From NCBI RefSeq assembly GCF_023218175.1, contig NZ_JALPTH010000022.1:62001-126000 (forward strand): a stretch of DNA of 64,000 bases. Direction: 5' to 3'. Below the pieces are notes generated by a model. The model had not been told where the DNA came from and searched no databases. It was given only the letters and a program-made list of their open reading frames with translations. Position numbers and translations under genes: made by a program. Below, piece after piece: positions 50,204 through 61,100 of this stretch. The DNA is from Streptomyces lichenis (lineage in GTDB: Bacteria; Actinomycetota; Actinomycetes; Streptomycetales; Streptomycetaceae). How positions within the stretch are numbered: position 1 is the stretch's first letter; every line of letters starts with the position of its first letter.

Positions 50204-50473
50204 ATGGCGAAGAACATATCGGCCGAGGAAGCCCAGAAGTGGCTGATCGAGGAGATCGCCCAGCGGCTCAGCGTGGCACCGGCCGACGTTCCGCCCGACC
50301 AGTACTTCGACGAGCTCGACCTGGACAGCACCCAGGCGCTCATCATCGCCGGTGAGATGGAGTCCTGGCTGGGCTTCGAGCTCGGCACCACGGCGCTCTG
50401 GTACCACCCCACCATCGAGGCGCTCGCCGCGCACATCGCCGAGGAGAGCCAGAAGCACACCGCCGCGGCCTGA
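50204..50473 (+). CDS. Free-standing acyl carrier protein
   Basis: 89 aa from an ATG at 50204 with GAGAGGA upstream; the frame is open further back but is unlike ACP. One carrier fold with the phosphopantetheine serine in DELDLDSTQALIIAGEMESW, followed by TTALWYHPTIEALAAHIAEE. The sequence style is that of PKS carriers rather than the fatty-acid-synthase ACP. It precedes the PfaA-like gene by 521 bases on the same strand. It may hold a starter or receive the finished chain for reduction and amination. Its partner cannot be told from sequence. Confidence 0.87.
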   Translation: MAKNISAEEAQKWLIEEIAQRLSVAPADVPPDQYFDELDLDSTQALIIAGEMESWLGFELGTTALWYHPTIEALAAHIAEESQKHTAAA

Positions 50474-50994
50474 CCGCCGCGGCCCAGCCGCCCCGGCACC
50501 CGGGCCGCGCCGACCGCCACCCGCGCCCGGCGACCGTACGGGACCGGTGGCCGTACCGGACCGGTGGCCGCGCTCCCGGTATCCGGTCCCACCCGGCCCG
50601 TACGGCGAAGGAGCCGAGCCCGGCCGCCGGCCGTGCGGCCCACCGGCGGGCGTCGCCCCGCATCCCGGCCTTATCCGGCGCTCCCGGTGCGACTCCGGCC
50701 CCGCATCCGCCCGAGACCGCCGGCCCCGGGACACTCCGGCCCCCGCGCCACGGCCGGACCGACCGCCCCCGGCGCACGGCCGCCCGCACCGCGCCCGTAC
50801 CGCCACCGGGCCCCGGCCCGAGGCCCCCGCCCACGACCGCCGCCACCGCGAGGTCCACCGGTCCGGATCGTCCCTCCCCCGCCTTTGAGGACGCCCTCCC
50901 CGCAGGCCCCTGCGGCCCCCTCGGCCCCTCCGCGCCGGAGCCGGGGCCGACGTGCCCCGAAGTCCCTGTTCGCCCAGATCCAGAGAGACTTGCC
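50474..50994. other. Long gene-free gap between ACP and PfaA-like gene
   Basis: 521 bases of proline/arginine-coding-looking, very GC-rich sequence with no supported gene. It holds a 17-base-period direct repeat (GGACCGGTGGCCG at 50541 and 50558). No clear promoter or terminator is visible. It could be a long leader of the synthase gene or decayed coding DNA. Confidence 0.4.
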
Positions 50995-53900
50995 GTGAAC
51001 CCTTCGCAGGAACCCGACCTCGACCGTCGGCTCGCCCGGGACCCCATCGCCATCGTCGGCCTCTCCGCGCTCTACCCCAAGTCCAGCAACGTGCGGGACT
51101 TCTGGGCGAACGTCGTCTCGGCCGCCGACTGCATCGACGACGTGCCCGCGGGCCACTGGGACGTGGACGAGCACTACGACCCCGACCCCACCGTGCCGGA
51201 CAAGACGTACTCCAAGCGCGGCGGCTTCATCCCTGACGTCCCGTTCAACCCCCTGGAGTTCGGCCTGCCGCCGAACACCCTGGAGGTGACCGACGTCCTC
51301 CAGCTGCTCAGCCTGGTGGTCGCCCGCGACCTGCTGAAGGACGCCGGCGCCGACCAGCCCTGGTACGACGCCTCGCGCACCGGCGTGGTCCTCGGCATCA
51401 CCGGGGCCAACCAGCTCACCCAGCCGCTGACCGCCCGCCTCCAGAGCCCGGTGCTCAAGGAGGTCGTCCGCAGCTGCGGTCTTTCCGAGCGGGACGCCGA
51501 GGAGATCACCGCCAAGTTCCGCCTGGCGTACGCCCCGTGGGAGGAGAACTCCTTCCCCGGCATGCTGGGCAACGTGGTGGCGGGCCGGGTCGCCAACCGG
51601 CTGGACCTCGGCGGCATCAACATGACGATCGACGCCGCCTGCGCCAGCTCCCTCGGCGCGGTCCGCACGGCGGTCAGCGAGCTGCTGGAAGGCCGCTCCG
51701 ACACCATGCTGGTGGGCGGCTGCGACGCCGAGAACACGATCTTCATGTACCTCTGCTTCAGCAAGACCCCGGCCCTGTCGAAGTCCGGGCGGATCCGCCC
51801 GTTCGACAAGGACGCCGACGGCACCCTGATCGGCGAGGGCATCGGGATGCTCGCGCTGCGCCGGCTCGCCGACGCCGAGCGCGACGGCAACCGGATCTAC
51901 GCGGTGCTGCGCGGTATGGGCACCTCCAGCGACGGCCGGTTCAAGTCGATCTACGCCCCGCGCAAGGAGGGCCAGGTCGTCGCCCTGCGCCGGGCGTACG
52001 AGGACGCCGACTGCCTCCCGTCCAGCGTCGAGCTCTTCGAGGCGCACGGCACCGGCACGGCGGTCGGGGACGCCACCGAGCTCAGCGCGCTGTCCGCCGT
52101 CGTCTCCGAGGGCAACGACCGGCGGCAGTACGCGGCCGTGGGCAGCGTCAAGTCCCAGATCGGGCACACCAAGGCGGCGGCCGGTGCGGCCGGGCTGATC
52201 AAGCTGGCACTGGCCCTGCACCACAAGGTGCTGCCGCCCACCATCAACGTGAACGAGCCCAACCCCGCCATCGACTTCGCCTCCGGGCCGTTCTACGTCA
52301 ACACCGAGGCCCGTCCCTGGATCCGCGACCCGGAGCGCCCCAAGCGCCGGGCCGCCGTCTCCTCGTTCGGCTTCGGCGGCACCAACTTCCACATGGTGCT
52401 GGAGGAGCACGGCGACGGCGACGACCTGAAGGTCACCCACCCGGTCGCCGCGGTCCAGCTGTGGCACGCCCCGGACACCGCCGCCCTCACCGCGCTGCTC
52501 GCCGCCGACGCGCCCGCGACCGGCGGCCCGGCCCCCGAGGGCCACGCCCGCCTCGCGCTGGTCGCCCGTACCGCCGACGAGCTGGCGTCCCTGCGCGAGC
52601 TGGCTCTCGGCGAGCTGCGCGCCCGCCCCGAGGCCGAGGCCTGGTCGCACCCCAAGGGCCTGCACTACCGCCGCCGGGCCGCACAGGCCGGCCGGGTCGG
52701 AGCCCTCTTCGCGGGCCAGGGCAGCCAGTACGTCAACCTGGGCCGGAGCGCCGTGATGGCGCTGCCCCCGCTGCGGGCCGCCTTCGACCGGGCCAACACC
52801 GCCGCGCCGGGCGAGACCCCGCTGTCCCGGGTCGCCTTCCCGCCGCCGCTGTTCGGGGCGCAGGTGCCCGCCGAGCAGGAGGCCGCGCTCCGGGCGACCG
52901 CGTACGCGCAGCCGGCCATCGGCGCGCTGTCCGCGGGCCAGTTCCGCTACCTGTCCGAACTGGGCTTCGCCGCCGAAGGGTTCCTCGGCCACAGCTTCGG
53001 TGAGCTGACCGCTCTGTGGGCCTCCGGGGCGCTGGACGACGAGGCGTTCTTCGCCCTCGCCCGGGCCCGGGGCAAGGCCATGGCCCCACCGCCGGAGGCC
53101 GGGTTCGACCCCGGGGCGATGGCCGCGGTCTCCGCGCCGGAGGAGCGGGTCGCCGCACTGCTGGCCGACCGGCCGGGGGTGGTCGTCTGCAACCGCAACG
53201 CGCTCGACCAGATCGTGGTCGGCGGCCCCACCGCCGAGGTGGACCTGCTGGTCGCCGCCGCCAAGGAGGCGGGCCTGCGGGCGAGCCGGCTGCCGGTCTC
53301 GGCGGCCTTCCACACGCCCCTGGTCGGCCACGCGCTGGACGCGTTCCGGACCGAGGTGGAGCACTTCCAGGTCAACCGCCCGCACGGGACCGTGTTCGCC
53401 GACACCCGAGGGGCCGCCTACGGCGAGGACGTCGCCGCCAACCGCTCCGTACTGGCCGAACAGCTGGTCAACCCGGTGGACTTCGCCGGGCGGGTGGAGG
53501 AGATGTACGCCGCCGGGTTCCGGGTCTTCGTGGAGTTCGGGCCCAAGAACATCCTCACCCAGCTGGTGCGGCGCATCCTCGGCGACCGGGAGCACTGGGT
53601 GGTGGCGCTCGACGCCGGCCCCGGCCGCGACGCCGACACCGCCGTCAAGCAGGCCGTCGCCCAGCTGGCCGTCCTGGGGCTGCCGCTGGCGACCACCGAC
53701 CGCTACACCGCCCCGGCGCCGGTGGCCGAGCCGGCCAAGGGCATGTCCATCCTGCTGAACGGCATCAACTACGTCTCGCCCGAGCGGCGGGCCGCGTACC
53801 GCGAGGCGATCGACCACGGCTACCGGATCGCCGCCCCGGTGGCACCGGGACAGGCCGCCGCCCCGGCACCCGCCGCCCCCTCGGCGGCACTGCCCGCGGT

Positions 53901-56900
53901 CCCGGCCCCCCGGCCCGCGCCGCTGCCGACCCCGGCCCGCGCCACGCCCGCCCCGGCACCGGCCGCTGCCCAGGTCGCCGTCCCGGCCACCGCCCCGGCC
54001 ACCGCGTCGACGGCCACGGCCGTCCGGCCGGTGCCCGCCCCGGCCCCGGCCGTGCCCGCACCCACCGCCTTGGAGACCCCTCACGTGGACAGTGATCGCC
54101 TGGCCGGTCTGGTGGCCGACCATCTCGCCCTGCACGACGACTACCTCACCGGCCAGTTGCAGAGCGCGGAGCGGCTGGCCGGGCTGCTGGAGCGGGCCGC
54201 CGCCCAGGGCCAGGTGGGCCAGGTCCTGGCCGGGGTGAACGCCGTCAAGGAACACGGTCTGGACATCGGCCGCAGCCATCTGCGGGCCAACGAGATCCTG
54301 CGCGACCTGGCCGGCCTGGAGTTCGGCGCCGCCCCCGCTTCGGCCACCCCCGCACCCGTACCACTCGCCGTACCGGCCCCACCCGCGGCGCCCGCCCTCC
54401 ACCGGCCCGCCCCCGCCCAGGTCCCGGCCGCCCAGCTCCCGGCCGCCCTGGCCCCCGCCCCGCAGCCCCTCGCCCCGGCCCCCGCGGCTCCCGCACCGGC
54501 GCCCGTCCAGCCCACCGCCCCCGTCCAGGCGGCCCCCACCGGGCCCGACGCCACCACCGCCGAGGCCGCGCTGCTCGACGTCGTCGCCCTGAAGACGGGC
54601 TACCCCGCCAACATGCTCGAACTCGACATGGACATCGAAGCCGACCTCGGCATCGACTCCATCAAACGCGTCGAAATCATGGGCATCCTCCAAGAACGCT
54701 TCCCCGGAGCCATCACCGCAGGCCCCGAACAACTCGCCGAACTCCGCACCCTCCGCCAGATCGTCGAATTCACCACCACCACCCAGGCAGCCCCTGCGGC
54801 CCCCGTCGCCCCCACCGGACCCGACACCGCCACCGCCCAGACCGCCCTGCTCGACGTCGTCGCCCTGAAGACGGGCTACCCCGCCAACATGCTCGAACTC
54901 GACATGGACATCGAAGCCGACCTCGGCATCGACTCCATCAAACGCGTCGAAATCATGGGCATCCTCCAAGAACGCTTCCCCGGAGCCATCACCGCAGGCC
55001 CCGAACAACTCGCCGAACTCCGCACCCTCCGCCAGATCGTCGAATTCACCACCACCACCCAGGCAGCCCCTGCGGCCCCCGTCGCCCCCACCGGACCCGA
55101 CACCGCCACCGCCCAGACCGCCCTGCTCGACGTCGTCGCCCTGAAGACGGGCTACCCCGCCAACATGCTCGAACTCGACATGGACATCGAAGCCGACCTC
55201 GGCATCGACTCCATCAAACGCGTCGAAATCATGGGCATCCTCCAAGAACGCTTCCCCGGAGCCATCACCGCAGGCCCCGAACAACTCGCCGAACTCCGCA
55301 CCCTCCGCCAGATCGTCGAATTCACCACCACCACCGAGGCGGCCCCTGCGGCCCCCGTCGCCCCCACCGGACCCGACGCCACCACCGCCCAGACCGCACT
55401 CCTCGACGTCGTCGCCCTCAAAACCGGCTACCCCGCCGACATGCTCGAACTCGACATGGACATCGAAGCCGACCTCGGCATCGACTCCATCAAACGCGTC
55501 GAAATCATGGGCATCCTCCAAGAACGCTTCCCCGGAGCCATCACCGCAGGCCCCGAACAGCTCGCCGAACTCCGCACCCTCCGCCAGATCGTGGAGTTCA
55601 CCAGCGGAGCCGCCGCCTCTCCGGCGGAGGCCGCCCCCACCCCGGCCGCCCCGGCCACCTTCACCGCCCCGGTCGGCACCGGCATAGGGCGGGCGCAGGC
55701 CGCCCTGGTGACCCTGCCCAGCCCGGACCAGCTGGTCGGCGCCTTCGCCGAGGGTTCGGGTGCGCTGATCGTGGACGACGGCGCCGAGTTGGCGCCGGTG
55801 CTGGCGCAGCGGCTGATCGAGTCCGGCCGCCGGGTGCATGTGCTGCGGCTGCCCGGGGTGGCCCAGCGGGCCGGCGGGGTCAAGGACCACGCGCTGAGCG
55901 GCTGGGGCGTGACCGAGCTGGCCGAGCGGATGGAGGAGATCCTCGCCGACCGGGTCAGCACCGTGATCGACCTGACCGCCGCGGGTGCGGGGGACTGGTC
56001 CGACGGGGTGCGGCGGCTCGCGCACACGCTGCTGGTCGCCAAGCACGCCGTCCGGCCGCTGACGACCGCCGCCGCCTCCGGCCGTGCCGCCTTCCTCACC
56101 GTCACCCGGCTGGACGGGGCCTTCGGGCTCGGCGGGGTCGCGGAGGAGCTGGCCCCGGCGGGAGGCGCCGGAGGGCTGGTCAAGACCCTGGCCGTGGAGG
56201 CCCCCGAGCTGTTCTGCCGCGCGGTCGACCTGGCCCCGGCGCTGAGCCCGAAGGCCTCGGCCGAGCTGCTTCTCGCCGAGCTGGGCGACGCCGTGACCGA
56301 CCCGGCGCAGGTCGGCCTGGACGGGGCCCGGCGGGTCGGTCTGACCCTCGCCGAGGAGCTGCCGGGCGCCGGCGGGACGGCGGAGGTGCCGGAACTGACC
56401 GGTGACGACGTCCTGGTGGTCACCGGTGGGGCGCGCGGCATCACCGCCGCCTGTGTGATCGAGCTGGCCCGGCGCTACCGGCCCGGCCTGCTGCTGCTCG
56501 GTCGCACTCCGCTGGCGGACGAGCCGGAGTGGGCGCGGGGCGTGGAGACCGCCGCGCTGAAGGCCGCCGCGGCCGCCCGGTTGAAGTCGGCGGGCGAGAA
56601 GCCGACCCCCAAGCGGGTGGAGCAGCTCTACCAGGGCGTCGTGGGCGCCCGGGAGATCCGCGCGACGCTCGCCGAGGTGAGCGCCGCGGGCAGCGAGGTG
56701 GAGTACCTGGCCGCGGACATCACCGACCCGGTCGCCACCGCCGCCGCGCTCGCCCCGCACCGGGACCGGGTGACCGGTCTGGTGCACGGCGCGGGGGTCC
56801 TCGCGGACCAGCTGATCGCCCAGAAGAAGGCCTCCGAGGTGGAGCGGGTGTTCGCTCCCAAGCTGGCCGGGCTGCGCGCGGTGACCGCCGCGCTGGACAC

Positions 56901-58071
56901 CGGCGCCCTGCGCCATGTGGTCCTCTTCTCCTCGGTCGCCGGCTTCTTCGGCAACCGGGGCCAGTCGGACTACGCGATGGCCAACGAGGTGCTCAACACC
57001 TGGGCGTCCGCCTGGAAGCAGCGCCACCCGGCGGCCCGGGTCACCTCGCTCAACTGGGGCGCCTGGGACAGCGGCATGGTCTCCCCGGAGGTCAAGGCCG
57101 TCTTCCGGGAGCGCGGCCTCACCCTGATCCCGGTGGACACCGGGGCCCGGCTGTTCGCCGAGCAGTTCGCTCCCGACCGCGCCGGTGACGTGGTGACCGT
57201 GCTGGGCCCGACCACCCCGCTGTCGGTGCCGGAGCGGACCGTCCCGACCGCGACCGTGGTGGAGCGGGCGACGGCCCCGCTGGAGGGCGAGCCGATCCTC
57301 GCCGACCATGTCATCGGCGAGGCCCCGGTGCTCCCGGCGGTGCTGGCGCTCGGCTGGATGATCGGGGCGGCGGAGCGGATCCACGGCGCCGAGGTGCGCC
57401 AGGTCCGGGACTTCTCCGTACACAAGGGCATCGTCTTCGACGGCTCCCAGCCCGAGCGGATGACCCTGGAGCTGACCGCCGACGGCACCGCGGTGCGCGG
57501 TGCGATCCGGTCCACGGACGCCCAGGGCGCCGTCCGGCCGCACTACGGGGCGGTGCTGGACCCGGCGGCAGCGCTCGCCGCGGTCTCCCCCGGCGCGCTG
57601 CCCGCCCTCGGCAGCGGCCGGTCCGCCGACGAGCTCTACGGCGACGGCACCCTCTTCCACGGCCCCTCGCTGCGCGGGGTGCGCCGGGTGCTGGCCGAGG
57701 ACGAGGCCGCCCAGCGGCTGGTCCTGGAGTGCGAGCTGACCGAACTCCGTACGGCGGGAGGCGCGTTCGCGGGCGGCCGGTTCGCCCCCGGCGCCGCGGA
57801 TCTGCTGCTCCAGGCGGGTCTGGTCTGGGTGCGGCTGTTCCGGGGCACCGCCGGTCTGCCGCTGTCGGTCGGCCGGGCGGACCTGCACCGGCCGCTGCCC
57901 GACGGTGAGCCCTTCGTGGTCGTGGTCGAGCCCGCCGCCTCCGCCGCCACCGGCTCCGGCGCCTCGCTCACCGTCACCGCGTGCACCCCGGGCGGAGAGG
58001 TGATCACCCGCTTCGAGGACGTCTCCGTGGTCTCCGCGCCCCAGCTGGCGGCCAAGTTCATCAGCGGCTGA
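50995..58071 (+). CDS. pfaA: PUFA-synthase PfaA-like PKS: KS-AT-ACP4-KR-DH
   Basis: 2358 aa from a GTG at 50995. KS (about 15-470) has Cys216 in TIDAACASSLGAV, FEAHGTGTAVGDA and SQIGHTKAAAG, text typical of PfaA. AT (about 560-900) has Ser667 in LGHSFGELTAL and SAAFHTPLVG. An Ala/Pro-rich linker follows, with a short helical domain near residues 1025-1110. Four ACPs in tandem (LGIDSIKR serines 1222, 1314, 1406, 1498) are exactly 92 residues apart. KR has VVTGGARGITAACV and Tyr in SDYAMANEVL. The C-terminal hot-dog DH-like domain keeps its His in LADHVIGEAPVLPA. Bacterial EPA/DHA synthases have this exact order. It extends malonyl units iteratively on the ACP array. No enoyl reductase is seen nearby on this strand; one may lie past the window or be the FabL-like domain at 22808. 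Confidence 0.92.
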   Translation: MNPSQEPDLDRRLARDPIAIVGLSALYPKSSNVRDFWANVVSAADCIDDVPAGHWDVDEHYDPDPTVPDKTYSKRGGFIPDVPFNPLEFGLPPNTLEVTDVLQLLSLVVARDLLKDAGADQPWYDASRTGVVLGITGANQLTQPLTARLQSPVLKEVVRSCGLSERDAEEITAKFRLAYAPWEENSFPGMLGNVVAGRVANRLDLGGINMTIDAACASSLGAVRTAVSELLEGRSDTMLVGGCDAENTIFMYLCFSKTPALSKSGRIRPFDKDADGTLIGEGIGMLALRRLADAERDGNRIYAVLRGMGTSSDGRFKSIYAPRKEGQVVALRRAYEDADCLPSSVELFEAHGTGTAVGDATELSALSAVVSEGNDRRQYAAVGSVKSQIGHTKAAAGAAGLIKLALALHHKVLPPTINVNEPNPAIDFASGPFYVNTEARPWIRDPERPKRRAAVSSFGFGGTNFHMVLEEHGDGDDLKVTHPVAAVQLWHAPDTAALTALLAADAPATGGPAPEGHARLALVARTADELASLRELALGELRARPEAEAWSHPKGLHYRRRAAQAGRVGALFAGQGSQYVNLGRSAVMALPPLRAAFDRANTAAPGETPLSRVAFPPPLFGAQVPAEQEAALRATAYAQPAIGALSAGQFRYLSELGFAAEGFLGHSFGELTALWASGALDDEAFFALARARGKAMAPPPEAGFDPGAMAAVSAPEERVAALLADRPGVVVCNRNALDQIVVGGPTAEVDLLVAAAKEAGLRASRLPVSAAFHTPLVGHALDAFRTEVEHFQVNRPHGTVFADTRGAAYGEDVAANRSVLAEQLVNPVDFAGRVEEMYAAGFRVFVEFGPKNILTQLVRRILGDREHWVVALDAGPGRDADTAVKQAVAQLAVLGLPLATTDRYTAPAPVAEPAKGMSILLNGINYVSPERRAAYREAIDHGYRIAAPVAPGQAAAPAPAAPSAALPAVPAPRPAPLPTPARATPAPAPAAAQVAVPATAPATASTATAVRPVPAPAPAVPAPTALETPHVDSDRLAGLVADHLALHDDYLTGQLQSAERLAGLLERAAAQGQVGQVLAGVNAVKEHGLDIGRSHLRANEILRDLAGLEFGAAPASATPAPVPLAVPAPPAAPALHRPAPAQVPAAQLPAALAPAPQPLAPAPAAPAPAPVQPTAPVQAAPTGPDATTAEAALLDVVALKTGYPANMLELDMDIEADLGIDSIKRVEIMGILQERFPGAITAGPEQLAELRTLRQIVEFTTTTQAAPAAPVAPTGPDTATAQTALLDVVALKTGYPANMLELDMDIEADLGIDSIKRVEIMGILQERFPGAITAGPEQLAELRTLRQIVEFTTTTQAAPAAPVAPTGPDTATAQTALLDVVALKTGYPANMLELDMDIEADLGIDSIKRVEIMGILQERFPGAITAGPEQLAELRTLRQIVEFTTTTEAAPAAPVAPTGPDATTAQTALLDVVALKTGYPADMLELDMDIEADLGIDSIKRVEIMGILQERFPGAITAGPEQLAELRTLRQIVEFTSGAAASPAEAAPTPAAPATFTAPVGTGIGRAQAALVTLPSPDQLVGAFAEGSGALIVDDGAELAPVLAQRLIESGRRVHVLRLPGVAQRAGGVKDHALSGWGVTELAERMEEILADRVSTVIDLTAAGAGDWSDGVRRLAHTLLVAKHAVRPLTTAAASGRAAFLTVTRLDGAFGLGGVAEELAPAGGAGGLVKTLAVEAPELFCRAVDLAPALSPKASAELLLAELGDAVTDPAQVGLDGARRVGLTLAEELPGAGGTAEVPELTGDDVLVVTGGARGITAACVIELARRYRPGLLLLGRTPLADEPEWARGVETAALKAAAAARLKSAGEKPTPKRVEQLYQGVVGAREIRATLAEVSAAGSEVEYLAADITDPVATAAALAPHRDRVTGLVHGAGVLADQLIAQKKASEVERVFAPKLAGLRAVTAALDTGALRHVVLFSSVAGFFGNRGQSDYAMANEVLNTWASAWKQRHPAARVTSLNWGAWDSGMVSPEVKAVFRERGLTLIPVDTGARLFAEQFAPDRAGDVVTVLGPTTPLSVPERTVPTATVVERATAPLEGEPILADHVIGEAPVLPAVLALGWMIGAAERIHGAEVRQVRDFSVHKGIVFDGSQPERMTLELTADGTAVRGAIRSTDAQGAVRPHYGAVLDPAAALAAVSPGALPALGSGRSADELYGDGTLFHGPSLRGVRRVLAEDEAAQRLVLECELTELRTAGGAFAGGRFAPGAADLLLQAGLVWVRLFRGTAGLPLSVGRADLHRPLPDGEPFVVVVEPAASAATGSGASLTVTACTPGGEVITRFEDVSVVSAPQLAAKFISG
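54571..55608 (+). repeat. Four tandem ACP-coding repeats of 276 bp
   Basis: Units start at 54571, 54847, 55123 and 55399; the last is shortened by the change of linker. Within a unit the bases from the conserved GCTACCCCGCC to GAATTCACCACC are almost unchanged between copies. Codon choice also shifts: AAA, GAA and CAA are frequent here, while the flanking parts of the same gene use AAG, GAG and CAG. Both signs point to recent duplication and homogenisation. Confidence 0.9.
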
Positions 58072-58174
58072 TCCCCCCTTCGTACCCGACGCACGCGATC
58101 GGGTCGGCCCGGACGGCGCCTCCCCCGCGCCGCCCGGGCCGGCCCGCCCCCCAAGAAGGGACCGTAGAGCTCTC

Positions 58175-61100
58175 ATGAGCAAGTACGCCATCGTTGGCCT
58201 CTCCTGCCTGTTCCCGGGGGCCGGCAGCCCTGCCGAGTTCTGGCGGAACCTCCGCGCCGGGACGGACAGCCGCGCGGAAGGCGGCGAGCGGGTCTTCGGG
58301 CCCGGCATCGACGCACGGGACGCCGACCCGCGGCACGCCGTCTACTGCACCCGGGGCGGCTTCGTCACCGACTTCGCCTTCGACCCGGAGGGCTTCCTGC
58401 TGGACCCCGGCCACCTCGCCGGGCTGGACCGGATCTTCCACTGGTCGCTGCATGTGGCCCGGGAGGCGCTGCGGGACAGCGGGCAGCTGGAGCGCCCCGG
58501 GGTCCTGGAGCGCACCGGGCTGATCCTGGGCAACTACTCCTTCCCCACCCCGGCCTCCGCCGGGGTCAGCGTCCCCCTGGTGCGGGAGGCGGTCCTGGAG
58601 GGACTGCGCCGGGCCGGGCACCCGGCGCTCGGCGCGCTGGCCGACGGGAGCCGGCGGATCGACCCGTCCCGGCTGCGCCCCGAGGACCTGCGGGTGAGCG
58701 GTTCGCCCGCCTCCCTCGCCGCCGGCGCCCTGGGTCTGGGCGGCCCCCGCTACGCCCTGGACGCCGCCTGCTCCTCGGCGCTGTACGCGCTGAAGCTGGC
58801 CTGCGACCACCTCGCCGCCGGCCAGGCGGACCTGGTGCTGGCGGGCGGGGTCTGCGCACCCGACCCCACCCTGATCCACCTCTCCTTCTCCGACCTCCAG
58901 GCCTATCCCCGGGACGGCTTCAGCCAGCCCTTCGACAGCCGCTCCGGGGGCATCCTCACCGGTCAGGGCGCGGGCATGGTCGCGGTGAAGCGGCTGGCCG
59001 CCGCGGTACGGGACGGCGACCGGGTGTACGCGGTGGTGGACGGGATCGGGCTGACCAACGACGGCAGCGGGCGCCATCTGCTGGTGCCGCGCGGCGGCGG
59101 CCAGCTCCAGTCGTACGAGCAGGCCTACGCCGACGCCGGGGTGGACCCGGCCACCGTGGACTACCTGGAGTGCCACGCCACCGGCACCCCGATCGGGGAC
59201 GCCACCGAGGCGGACTCGGTCGCCGAGTTCTTCGGCGGTGCGGGCCGGGTGCCCCTGGTCGGCTCCGTGAAGGGCAACATCGGCCATCTGCTCACCGTGG
59301 CGGGCCTGAGCAGCCTGCTGAAGGTCATCCTGGCCATGGGCCACGGCCACATCCCGCCGACCACCGGCGTCGAGCAGCCGGTGGCCTCCAAGGACGGACG
59401 GGTCGGCGAAGGCTCGCTGGTGCGCACCGGACGCCCCTGGCCCGAGGGCGAGGGGCCCCGCCGGGCCGCGGTCTCCGCGTTCGGCTTCGGCGGCACCAAC
59501 GCCCATGTGGTGCTCTCCGAGGCGGCCACCGCGGCGGACGGCGCCACCGGGGACGCCGAGCCCACCCCCGTACCCGCGCTGGACATCGTCGGCCTGGGCG
59601 CCCACTTCGGCCCGCTGGACTCGCTGGACGCCTTCGAGGAGGCGGTCCACCGGGGCACCGGCTCCCTCGCCCCGCTGCCCGAGCGGCGCTGGCGCGGGCT
59701 GGACCAGACCCGCGGCGGCTCGCTGGAGGCCGCCACCGGCGTCTCGCCGGACGCCCTGCCGTACGGCGCCTTCGTGGACGGCCTGGGCATCGACCCGGTG
59801 GACCTGAAGATCCCGCCGGCCGATCTGCGGACGTACAACCTCCAGCACGCCCTGGTCACCAAGGTCGCCGACGAGGCGCTGCGCGACGCCGGTTTCAGCC
59901 GCGCCGCGGCCCCCGGCGGCGGGGCGCCCGAGCCCCGCCGGATCGCGGTGGTGGTCGGGATGGAGATCGAGCCGATGACCCATCTGCGGCTCACCCGCCG
60001 CAGCCTGGGCGCCTTCGTCCGCGAGGAGTTCGCCCGGGCCGGGGTGGCGGTGGACGAGGAGCGGTTGGCGGCGGTGAGCGCGGCGGGCCGGGACGCGGTG
60101 GTGGACCCCATCGTCGCCAACGAGGTGCTGAGCTTCATCGGCAACGTCATGGCGAGCCGTATCTCCTCGCTCTGGAACCTGACCGGCCCCTCCTTCACGG
60201 TCTCCTCCGACGGCTCCGGCACCGCCGAGGCGCTGGAGGTGGCGCGGCTGCTGCTGCTCGACCCCGGTATCGAGGCGGTGCTGGTCGGCGCGGTCGACCT
60301 GGCCGGCTCGGCCGAGAACCTGCTGCTCCGCCCGGACGTGGTCGCCGAGGCCGGACTGACCTTCGCCGAGGGCGCCCGGGGCCGGCGGATCGGCGAGGGC
60401 GCGGGGGCGCTGGTGGTCACCCGGCCCGGGGAGCGGGAGCGCCCCGCCTACGCCCGGCTGGACGCGGTCGCCATCCGGCACGCCGCCCCGGTGGACGGCG
60501 CGGTGCCGGAGGCCGACGCGGCGGTGCTGGCGGCGGCGGCCGAGGAGGCGCTGACCGCGGCGGGTGTCACCGCGGCCGACATCGGCTATCTGGAGGCCCA
60601 CGCGGGCGGCACTGAGGCCCAGGACCGCGCCGAGATCGCGGCGCTGGCCCGGATCTACCCGGCCGGGAGCGGCAGTGTCGCCCTGGGCAGCGCCAAGGCC
60701 CTGGTGGGCGACGCCGGGTGCGCGGCCACCATGGCCGGGCTGATCCGCACCGTGCTCTGCCTGCACCACGGCTATCTGCCCGGCACCGGCGGCTGGACCC
60801 GCCCGGCCGAGGAGCTGGCCGGCGACTTCGGCGCCTCGGCGCTGTACGTGCCGACCGCGTCCCGGCCGTGGATGCGCCGGAGCACCGGGGGCCGCCGGTA
60901 CGCCGCCGTGGACTTCGTCGGCCCCTCCGGCGCCCATGGCCACCTGGTGCTCTCCGCCGACGCCACCCGGGGCCGGGTCGCCCCGGCCGACTGGCGGCGG
61001 GCCGGCGGACCGGTGGTGCTGCCGCTGTCGGCGGACTCCTTCGACGCGCTGCTCGCCTCGGTCGAGCGGCATACGGAGCTGGTGGCCGACGGCGACCCGT

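Noticed and set aside
50671..58308. Very long minus-strand open frame antisense to the PfaA-like gene (and similar ones at 4814-8704 and 58061-62788)
   Set aside because: High GC removes stop codons from antisense frames. The translations are low-complexity Gly/Arg/Pro/Ala strings with no domains, while the opposite frames carry full catalytic motifs.
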